The notes beneath the pieces are model-generated. The model was not told where the DNA came from, did not search any database, and saw nothing but the letters and a program-made list of their open reading frames with translations. A program made the translations under genes and the position numbers. Source: Persephonella sp. (GTDB taxonomy: Bacteria; Aquificota; Aquificia; Aquificales; Hydrogenothermaceae). From it: a stretch of DNA of 8,000 nt. Positions within the stretch are counted from its first letter, which is position 1. Each line of letters starts with the position of its first letter. Below, piece after piece: positions 1 to 5,633 of the stretch. Where the stretch lies: assembly GCA_027081375.1 (NCBI GenBank), contig JALWKR010000011.1, forward strand, positions 1 through 8,000, read 5' to 3'.

Positions 1-492
1 ATATTTATTTTTTCTTAAATTTTTTAAAAATGTTTTATCCTTTAACCAGTGAAACGTTGCAGTAGAACGCTTTACTAAGAATTTAACATTTATACAGTTT
101 AGTTTTTTCCTAAAATACTTTTTAAAGGCTAAAAAAAGTCCCTCTCCTATAGAATCTCCAACAACTAGGATATTTTTTATACAGTTTTCTGATGTATCTT
201 TTGATTTATTATTTTTATCAAGAAAGATTTCCCAAGAAGGAAATCTTTCTAAATGAAAATTTGCAATTAATAGATCTTCTCTTACTCTACTTTCTTCTTT
301 CGTATTTCTAAGCTCATAAGGATTAGAAAAAATTTCATCTTCATTTATCTGTAGTTTTGCTATTTCTATACATTTATTTGGAGGAATAAAATCTTCAATA
401 CCAATTTTCTCCGCATATACAGAAAAAAATACATATACCCACGGCAATAAAAGTATTAATCCTATACTTAGAACTGACTTTTTATTTTGCAT
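1..492 (-). CDS. SGNH/GDSL-hydrolase-like membrane-anchored protein (3' end outside window)
   Basis: The reverse strand is open from an ATG at 490-492 to the left edge: 164 codons with no stop, so the C-terminus is missing. Residues 6-24 form a hydrophobic segment (SVLSIGLILLLPWVYVFFS) that looks like an uncleaved signal anchor, placing the rest in the periplasm. After a charged linker, residues about 107-118 read ILVVGDSIGEGL. This is a block I GDS motif in which the Ser would be the nucleophile, as in SGNH hydrolases and DUF459-type proteins; the Asp/His block V would lie outside the window. The family removes or transfers acyl groups on polysaccharides or peptidoglycan, but the substrate cannot be read here. 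It lies 40 bases downstream of the heptose kinase on the same strand, so co-transcription and an envelope role are inferred. No strong Shine-Dalgarno is visible; GAAGTGAG lies upstream of the ATG. Confidence 0.65.
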   Translation of the reverse strand, partial: MQNKKSVLSIGLILLLPWVYVFFSVYAEKIGIEDFIPPNKCIEIAKLQINEDEIFSNPYELRNTKEESRVREDLLIANFHLERFPSWEIFLDKNNKSKDTSENCIKNILVVGDSIGEGLFLAFKKYFRKKLNCINVKFLVKRSTATFHWLKDKTFLKNLRKNKY

Positions 493-532
493 TTTTAATA
501 AATCTCACTTCTTTCTTTTCTATTTGATTCGG

Positions 533-1486
533 CTAAGGTACTAGTTCTATTAATTTTTCTTGAGAAACAACAGCTGTTCCAATTTCTCCAACTACATAAC
601 CAGCTGCATAGTTAGCTAAAGATGCACTCTCTTCCCATGTTCCTCCAACAGCTTTTGCTAAAGCAAGTACAGATATAACTGTATCTCCTGCTCCTGTTAC
701 GTCATATACCTTTTTAGCTTTAGCTGGAATTTTGATAATATTATCCTCTACAAACAGAGCCATACCTTCTGCACCTAAAGTTATAAGGAGCTGCTCCATC
801 TGTAACTTTTCCATCAAAAATTTTCCTACTCTTTCAATAGAATTATCTCTATCTAGCTTTGCAAGCTCGTAGGCTTCCTTTTTATTAGGAGTCATAATTG
901 TAACCTTATGGTACAGTTCAACATTGGAAGGTTTTGGATCAACAAAAATAGGTTTACCTATTTCCCTGAGATAGTCCATTAGCTCTTTTGTTATTACCCC
1001 TTTACCATAATCAGAAACAATAACAACATCTACACTTTCTATCACTCCATCGATATTATCTATAAGATCTTCTAAAATATCCTTTGAAATCTTCCTTCTA
1101 TTTTCCCTATCAATTCTCATTAACTGCTGACTTACAGCTAGAATTCTTGTTTTTTCTGTAGTTGGTCGAGAAGAGTCTTTTATAAGAATAGGATTAATAT
1201 TTTTTTCCTTTAGTAAAAATTCTAGGATTCTTCCGTTTTCATCCTTTCCAACAACTCCTGCAATATAAACATTCCCTTTTAAAGCGGCAATATTCCATGC
1301 TACATTACATGCTCCTCCTAGATTAACTGTTTCTTTTTTAACATCAACAACAGGGACAGGAGCTTCAGGGGAAATTCTTTCAACATCTCCCCATAAATAC
1401 TTATCAAGGATTAAATCCCCAACTACAAGTATATTTGCATCGTTAAACCTTGATATAATTTCTTTAGCCCGGTCTTTTGTAATCAT
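533..1486 (-). CDS. rfaE1: D-glycero-beta-D-manno-heptose-7-phosphate kinase (stand-alone kinase domain)
   Basis: A 317-residue PfkB/ribokinase-fold sugar kinase. It phosphorylates D-glycero-D-manno-heptose 7-phosphate at C1 with ATP, a cytosolic step toward ADP-heptose for LPS inner core. The hallmark RISPEAPVPVV is at 37-47. The PfkB N-terminal signature LGGACNVA is at 56-63. The C-terminal signature DVTGAGDT is at 262-269, with Asp268 of GAGD as the expected catalytic base. The length matches only the N-terminal half of bifunctional E. coli HldE; no adenylyltransferase (HxGH) domain follows, so a separate rfaE2 should lie elsewhere. The start is an ATG with an unusually G-rich Shine-Dalgarno (AGGGGGA, 1490-1496 on the reverse strand) three bases away. 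It is divergent from the dehydrogenase and is followed by the SGNH gene. The RISPEAPVP motif favours heptose kinase over other PfkB kinases. Confidence 0.93.
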   Translation of the reverse strand: MITKDRAKEIISRFNDANILVVGDLILDKYLWGDVERISPEAPVPVVDVKKETVNLGGACNVAWNIAALKGNVYIAGVVGKDENGRILEFLLKEKNINPILIKDSSRPTTEKTRILAVSQQLMRIDRENRRKISKDILEDLIDNIDGVIESVDVVIVSDYGKGVITKELMDYLREIGKPIFVDPKPSNVELYHKVTIMTPNKKEAYELAKLDRDNSIERVGKFLMEKLQMEQLLITLGAEGMALFVEDNIIKIPAKAKKVYDVTGAGDTVISVLALAKAVGGTWEESASLANYAAGYVVGEIGTAVVSQEKLIELVP

Positions 1487-1547
1487 AAATCCCCCTATAA
1501 AAAGCAGTTAAAATTTTATTATAAACTAATTTTTACAGGAGAAAAAA
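1487..1547. promoter_or_regulatory. Divergent intergenic region, probable back-to-back promoters
   Basis: These 61 bases separate rfaE1 (leftward) from the dehydrogenase operon (rightward) and must hold both start signals unless transcripts arise inside the genes. On the reverse strand a perfect TATAAT lies at 1518-1523, about 30 bases from the rfaE1 start, with only a weak T-rich -35. On the forward strand TATAAA at 1520-1525 overlaps it, again without a convincing -35. The two -10 elements share bases, so simultaneous use would be mutually exclusive. AGGAG at 1537-1541 is the dehydrogenase ribosome binding site. No operator palindrome is evident. The hexamers are seen; promoter activity is inferred. 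Confidence 0.4.
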
Positions 1548-2585
1548 ATGGAAAAAATGAGAGCTCTATACTATGAAAAACATGGATCTTATGAAAACAT
1601 AAAAATTGGGGAATTTTCTATTCCTGAAATAGAAGAAAATGAAGTGTTAGTAAAAGTAAAAGCATTTTCTTTAAATCACCTAGATATATGGATAATGGAA
1701 GGAAAATATCCAACGGAAATTCCTATGCCTCATATTTTTGCCTCTGACGCCTCAGGAATAGTTGTAAAGGTTGGAAAGCTGGTAAAAAATGTGAAAGAAG
1801 GAGATGAAGTTATTATTTATCCAGGATTATCCTGTGGATACTGTGAAAAATGTTTATCAGGAAAAGATAACGAATGTAATCAGTTTAGAGTTTTAGGAGT
1901 TATAGAAAATGGAGTATCTGCTGAATACGTTAAAGTTCCTGCTGCTAATGTATATAAAAAAACTAAGGGGCTTACATTTGAAGAGGCAGCAAGCATAGGA
2001 ATTACATACACAACTATGTGGCATTCTTTAGTCACAAGAGGAGGAATAAAGCAAGGAGATACAGTTCTTATTCATGGAGGAGGAAGTGGTGTAGGGACAG
2101 CAGGAATTCAGATAGCAAAAGCTTTTAATGCAACTGTTATAACAACTGTAGGAGATAACTGGAAAATAGAAAAAGCTAAAGAGATAGGAGCTGATTTTGT
2201 TATTAACTACAAAGAGGAAAATTTTGTAGAAAAGGTTAGAGAGATAACAAGGGGTAATCTCTGTGATATTGTTGTTGATCATATAGGAAGTCAGACATTT
2301 AACGGTTCTTTAGATTGTGGAAAAAAAGGAGGAAAAATTATCACTTTTGGAACAACAACAGGAGCAGAAACTACTATAAACCTAAGAAAGATCTTTGGTA
2401 AAAACCAAACTATTCACGGCGTTTATATGGGAACAAAAGGAGAAGTTTTTGATTATCTAAAACTATTTCCCAATATTTTAAAACCTGTTATAGACTCTGT
2501 ATTTGATTTTGAAAATGCAAAAAAAGCCTATGAAAAACTATTAAGCAGACAGTTTTTCGGTAAAATTGTGGTAAAAGTGGATTAA
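1548..2585 (+). CDS. Zinc-binding MDR-family alcohol dehydrogenase / quinone reductase-like oxidoreductase
   Basis: A 345-residue cytosolic medium-chain dehydrogenase/reductase. The N-terminal GroES-like domain has the structural zinc lobe Cys96-x2-Cys99-x2-Cys102-x7-Cys110. The Rossmann domain begins near 171 with the nucleotide-binding loop HGGGSGVGTAG at 176-186. The classical catalytic-zinc ligands are absent: the Cys position is Asn43 (SLNHLD) and the GHE motif is replaced by A-S66-D67. Quinone oxidoreductase-like MDR members look the same, so an NAD(P)H-dependent quinone, enone or carbonyl reductase is more likely than a zinc-catalysed alcohol dehydrogenase; the substrate is unknown. 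The ATG follows AGGAG (1537-1541) with six bases of spacing; a second in-frame ATG is at codon 4. It is the first gene of the plus-strand operon and ends 10 bases before the nucleotidyltransferase. Confidence 0.88.
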   Translation: MEKMRALYYEKHGSYENIKIGEFSIPEIEENEVLVKVKAFSLNHLDIWIMEGKYPTEIPMPHIFASDASGIVVKVGKLVKNVKEGDEVIIYPGLSCGYCEKCLSGKDNECNQFRVLGVIENGVSAEYVKVPAANVYKKTKGLTFEEAASIGITYTTMWHSLVTRGGIKQGDTVLIHGGGSGVGTAGIQIAKAFNATVITTVGDNWKIEKAKEIGADFVINYKEENFVEKVREITRGNLCDIVVDHIGSQTFNGSLDCGKKGGKIITFGTTTGAETTINLRKIFGKNQTIHGVYMGTKGEVFDYLKLFPNILKPVIDSVFDFENAKKAYEKLLSRQFFGKIVVKVD

Positions 2586-2595
2586 ATTATAAAGT

Positions 2596-2940
2596 ATGAG
2601 ATCAATTGAAAAACTTAAACATCTTACGAATAATGAGAAAAAAGCTTTAAAAGAGCTAAAGGAAGAAATTTTAAAGCTATATCCTGATGCAAAACTCATC
2701 TTATTTGGCTCAAAAGCCCGAGGTGATTTTGATGAAGAAAGCGATATAGATGTTTTAGCACTAGTTCAAGAATTAGACTTTAATAAAAAAGAAACTATCT
2801 GGGATATTTCCAATGAGATTAACCTAAAATATGATACATCTTTATCTGTAGTTACTGTTGATAAAAACGACTTTAACTCATTTAAACTAGAAGTAATTCC
2901 TTTTTTTATTAATATCCAAAAGGATGGAATCTTTTTATGA
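2596..2940 (+). CDS. MNT-type nucleotidyltransferase, probable MntA-like antitoxin
   Basis: A 114-residue minimal nucleotidyltransferase of the polymerase-beta fold. The signature is clear: FGSKARGDFDEESDIDV at 37-53, with Gly38-Ser39 for the nucleotide phosphates and Asp50/Asp52 as the metal-binding pair. A third carboxylate in the later beta-strand (LSVVTV, 83-88) is not obvious. It overlaps the HEPN gene by four bases (ATGA), the usual MNT/HEPN arrangement. In the best-studied MntA/HepT pair the nucleotidyltransferase AMPylates and silences a HEPN ribonuclease; that function is transferred here by homology and context. The ATG at 2596 has no recognisable Shine-Dalgarno, only AAAG directly in front, unlike the other genes of this operon. 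Translation may depend on ribosomes finishing the dehydrogenase 10 bases upstream. Confidence 0.85.
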   Translation: MRSIEKLKHLTNNEKKALKELKEEILKLYPDAKLILFGSKARGDFDEESDIDVLALVQELDFNKKETIWDISNEINLKYDTSLSVVTVDKNDFNSFKLEVIPFFINIQKDGIFL

Positions 2941-3344
2941 AAGAAGAAAAGAATATTTTGGTAAGACACTGGATTGAAAAATCTTACAATGCACTAGAAG
3001 CTGCTAAAATTAATTTTGAGCAAAATTTTTATGAAACTGCTATAAATAGGTTGTATTATTCTGCCTTCTATATGATCATTGCTTATCTTCAACTAGAAGG
3101 TATTTCTTATAAAAAACATTCAGCTATTCGCTCATTTTTTAATCGCAAGTTTGTAAAGGAAAATCTTTTAGAAAAACATTATAGTAATGTTTATAACAGT
3201 TTATATCAAATAAGAGAAGAAGCTGATTACTCCCTGACTTTTGAAATAGAAAAAGATAAGTTGAAATGGTATATAAATCAAACAGAAAAACTAATTAAAG
3301 AGATAGAAAAAATTATAAAAGAAAAGATGGAAAAAGGAATATAA
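2937..3344 (+). CDS. HEPN-domain protein, probable HepT-like partner of the MNT nucleotidyltransferase
   Basis: A 135-residue, mostly helical HEPN protein of the UPF0332-like kind. Visible hallmarks are helix 1 WIEKSYNALEAAK (12-24), the NRLYYSAFYMI helix (37-47), a KKHSAIRSFF segment (59-68) and IREEADYS at 92-99. HEPN toxins usually carry R-x4-6-H as the RNase centre; here Arg93 is followed after four residues by Tyr98 and no His. A canonical ribonuclease centre is therefore not evident. The REEADY form recurs in this subfamily, so this is not necessarily damage. The C-terminus (about 105-135) is a Lys/Glu-rich amphipathic helix. The start ATG overlaps the nucleotidyltransferase stop; AGGA at 2921-2924 is a distant possible ribosome site. 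It is cytosolic and likely complexes with the preceding protein. Toxicity is inferred, not shown. Confidence 0.82.
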   Translation: MKEEKNILVRHWIEKSYNALEAAKINFEQNFYETAINRLYYSAFYMIIAYLQLEGISYKKHSAIRSFFNRKFVKENLLEKHYSNVYNSLYQIREEADYSLTFEIEKDKLKWYINQTEKLIKEIEKIIKEKMEKGI

Positions 3345-4124
3345 ATGAAAATACTTGAAGTAAAAGATTTAACTGTAAAATTAGATAATAAAACTATACT
3401 AGAAAATATAAATTTTGAAGTTAAAAAAGGAGAAATACTTGCTATTGTAGGACCTAATGGAGGAGGAAAAACAACCCTTCTAAAAACAATTTTAGGTTTT
3501 ATAAAACCGTACAGGGGTAAAGTTGAAATCTTAGGACTTCCCCCAAAAAAAGCTGTAAAAACTGGAAAGATTGGATACCTTCCCCAAAAAAATAATACTC
3601 CCAAGAAATTTCCTGTGTCCGTACTAGATGTAGTAATGTTTGGTTTAGTTAATAGTAAACTTTCAAAAAATGAAAAATTACAAAAAGCCTTAGAGTATCT
3701 AGATTATGTTGGGATGAAGGATTTTAAAGACAGACCTTTTAGCGACCTATCTGGAGGACAGCAACAGAGAGTATCTATAGCTAGAGTTCTTGTAGCTGAA
3801 CCTGAAATAATATTTTTAGATGAACCATCAACAGGTATAGATGTTGTTGCTCAAGAAAGCTTTTATGAATTTTTAAAAAAGTTAAGAGATCAAAAAAATA
3901 TAACAGTTGTTATGGTTACCCATGATGTTGGTGCTGTGGCAAAATATGTAGATAAAGTTGCAGGATTAAACAGATATCTTCATTTTTACGGAAGCCCTAA
4001 AGACTTTTTCAAAAAAGATATTTTAAGCAAATTGTACGGTGCAGATATAGAACTTATTGTACACTCGGAAGAATGTGTAACCTGTGAACATTTTCGATTT
4101 AAAACAGAGGATAAAACATGCTAG
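3345..4124 (+). CDS. znuC: Zinc/manganese ABC transporter ATP-binding protein
   Basis: A 259-residue ABC ATPase that would power metal-ion import at the inner membrane. Walker A is GPNGGGKTT (36-44), the Q-loop is Gln81, the signature LSGGQ is 135-139, Walker B IIFLDE is 155-160, and the switch His is His193 in VTHD. GPNGGGKTT is typical of the ZnuC/MntB/TroB metal group, and the next gene is an ABC-3 permease. Zn, Mn and Fe cannot be told apart from sequence, so the symbol is by family. The C-terminal tail has His240, Cys244, Cys247, His249 and a terminal Cys259, a possible metal site. The ATG directly abuts the HEPN stop codon; AAAGGA at 3333-3338 gives a good ribosome site six bases away. 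The stop overlaps the permease start by seven bases. No solute-binding protein is in the window. Confidence 0.9.
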   Translation: MKILEVKDLTVKLDNKTILENINFEVKKGEILAIVGPNGGGKTTLLKTILGFIKPYRGKVEILGLPPKKAVKTGKIGYLPQKNNTPKKFPVSVLDVVMFGLVNSKLSKNEKLQKALEYLDYVGMKDFKDRPFSDLSGGQQQRVSIARVLVAEPEIIFLDEPSTGIDVVAQESFYEFLKKLRDQKNITVVMVTHDVGAVAKYVDKVAGLNRYLHFYGSPKDFFKKDILSKLYGADIELIVHSEECVTCEHFRFKTEDKTC

Positions 4125-4942
4125 ATGTACTAACTATACCATTTATGCAAAACGCTATTATAGGTGGGATTTTACTTGCTGTACTTCTTTCTGTGTTGTC
4201 TATTTTTATAAATATAAAAAACTGGTCATTTATAAATGTAGGTATATCCCATGCTACATTTGGAGGATTAGCTTTAGGAGTATATTTAGGAGTATCCCCT
4301 ATTTCTTTAGGCTTGGCTTTTGCCATAACTACAGGTTTTTTTATTGGATATATAAGTAAAAAAGGAAATATTCATGAAGATATTTCTATAGGTATTTTAT
4401 TCTCAATATCAATGGCTTTAGGGGTTATATTCCTTACATTAACTCCGAACTACACATCAGACTTATTTACATTTTTATTTGGAAATATACTAACTATTAC
4501 GAAACAGGATATATATCTGCTAGTCATATTTTCAATTTTTACTTTTGGATATCTATATTTCTTTTTTCAAAAGATACTTTTCTGTTGCTACAATGAAGAA
4601 GTAGCATACACATCAGGAATTAATACAAACTTTTACTACTACAGTCTTATAACAATTATTGCAGTAGCTACAGTGCTTGCTGTAAAGCTTGTAGGGGTTA
4701 TTTTAGCTTCAGCTATGATTATTCTTCCTGCTGCAACAACTTCGCAAATGTTCTGGCATTACAAAAAGATAATAATCACGGCTGTCCTTTTAAGTATTAT
4801 CATTGTTTTTGCTGGAATATTCGTTTCATATCAGTACAATCTACCTTCAGGAGCAACAATTGTTTTTATATATGGAATAGTGTTCTTTATTACTATTTTT
4901 GTAAAAAATATTATTCAGGTGATACAACATGGCAGTTCCTAG
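4118..4942 (+). CDS. znuB: Zinc/manganese ABC transporter permease (ABC-3 family)
   Basis: A 274-residue polytopic inner-membrane protein with about eight hydrophobic segments. ABC-3 landmarks are NVGISHATFGGLALG (about 40-54), the cytoplasmic KKGNIHEDISIGI stretch (about 81-93), the SDLFTFLFGNIL block near 115-125, VGVILASAMIILPAATT in the C-terminal third, and the NLPSGATIVF segment close to the end. This family forms the channel for Zn, Mn or Fe delivered by a periplasmic binding protein (not in the window). The start overlaps the ATPase gene by seven bases (ATGCTAG); GAGGA at 4107-4111 lies six bases before the ATG. The C-terminus overlaps the next gene by 14 bases. Overlaps on both sides imply coupled translation with the ATPase. 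No Zur or Fur box was recognised in the operon's upstream region. Confidence 0.9.
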   Translation: MLDVLTIPFMQNAIIGGILLAVLLSVLSIFINIKNWSFINVGISHATFGGLALGVYLGVSPISLGLAFAITTGFFIGYISKKGNIHEDISIGILFSISMALGVIFLTLTPNYTSDLFTFLFGNILTITKQDIYLLVIFSIFTFGYLYFFFQKILFCCYNEEVAYTSGINTNFYYYSLITIIAVATVLAVKLVGVILASAMIILPAATTSQMFWHYKKIIITAVLLSIIIVFAGIFVSYQYNLPSGATIVFIYGIVFFITIFVKNIIQVIQHGSS

Positions 4943-5633
4943 ATTTATTGGTAATGTTGAAAACAATAAGGTTGTTTTAGAGGGAGAAGAGTTTCATCAC
5001 GCAAAAGTAAAAAGGATAAGAGAAGGGGAAAAAATAGAAATTAATGATTTAAAAGGTAATATATATCTGGTTCAAGTTGAAAAAATTGAAAAGAAAAAAC
5101 TTATAGGGAAAGTTTTAGAAAAGATAGAGCAAAAAGAAGAAAAACTCATAATAAATTTATATCTATGTATGCCAAATCATCTATCGAAAGTAGATGACCT
5201 AATAGAACCAATCTCAGAACTTGGGGTAACTACTTTAATTCCTGTTTTATCTAAATATTCTGCAGTAAAAACAGGAGATATACAGAGAAAAATTAAAAAA
5301 TGGGAAAAAATAGCATTAAACTCTATAAAACAGTGTAAAAGGCTTTTCCCTTTAGACATAAAGGAACCTGTTAATATTAAGGATATAAAACCTAAAGGAG
5401 AATACAGGTTTGTATTTTATGAAAAAGAAAAAATAAATACATTAAAAAGTTACTTAGGGAAAGAAGGAAAAGTTATAGATATTCTTATTGGGGCAGAAGG
5501 AGGATTAGCGAAAGAAGAAATAATAAACCTAAAAACAAAAGGATTTGAAGCAGTTTCCCTTGGTGAAAATATATTAAGAATGGAGACAGCTGTTACAACA
5601 GCTGTCTGTCAAGTTAAGTTTGTATTTAGTTAA
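4929..5633 (+). CDS. rsmE: 16S rRNA (uracil-1498-N3)-methyltransferase
   Basis: A 234-residue SPOUT methyltransferase of the RsmE family, which makes m3U1498 in helix 44 of 16S rRNA on the assembled 30S subunit using S-adenosylmethionine. The N-terminal PUA-like domain shows EEFHHAKVKRIREG (20-33). The C-terminal knot shows IGAEGGLAKEE (187-197) and LGENILRMETA (211-221), the AdoMet-binding trefoil motifs; the family's usual LGxRILRxETA has Asn214 in place of the first Arg. The length is normal. The start ATG has AGGTGA (4917-4922) six bases upstream and overlaps the permease by 14 bases. It is the last gene of the operon; its stop codon overlaps that of the convergent aminomutase gene, sharing TTAA at 5630-5633. 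Its link to metal transport is probably operon economy rather than function. Confidence 0.93.
   Translation: MAVPRFIGNVENNKVVLEGEEFHHAKVKRIREGEKIEINDLKGNIYLVQVEKIEKKKLIGKVLEKIEQKEEKLIINLYLCMPNHLSKVDDLIEPISELGVTTLIPVLSKYSAVKTGDIQRKIKKWEKIALNSIKQCKRLFPLDIKEPVNIKDIKPKGEYRFVFYEKEKINTLKSYLGKEGKVIDILIGAEGGLAKEEIINLKTKGFEAVSLGENILRMETAVTTAVCQVKFVFS
5584..5607. repeat. Perfect inverted repeat inside rsmE, possible terminator for the convergent aminomutase gene
   Basis: Ten-base arms AGACAGCTGT (5584-5593) and ACAGCTGTCT (5598-5607) flank a four-base loop TACA. It lies in the codons for METAVTTAVC of rsmE, and 22 bases past the aminomutase stop when read leftward. In that direction the bases after the stem (CCATTCTTAATATATTTTC) are only moderately T-rich, so as an intrinsic terminator it is imperfect. 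No other terminator is visible between these convergent genes. The stem is partly forced by the repeated Thr-Ala-Val peptide, but the third-base choices complete it. Confidence 0.5.

Noticed and set aside
2028..2282. 84-residue minus-strand frame inside the dehydrogenase
   Set aside because: Low-complexity Ser/Cys/Tyr-rich antisense shadow of a well-supported gene.
2566..2593. TTGTGG-16-TATAAA promoter-like pair before the nucleotidyltransferase
   Set aside because: Transcription would begin about at or after the ATG (2596), and the -35 is weak; AT-rich chance match.
4084..4359. 91-residue plus-strand frame across the znuC/znuB junction
   Set aside because: Shadow of znuB in another frame; the znuB frame has clear ABC-3 motifs and a good ribosome site.
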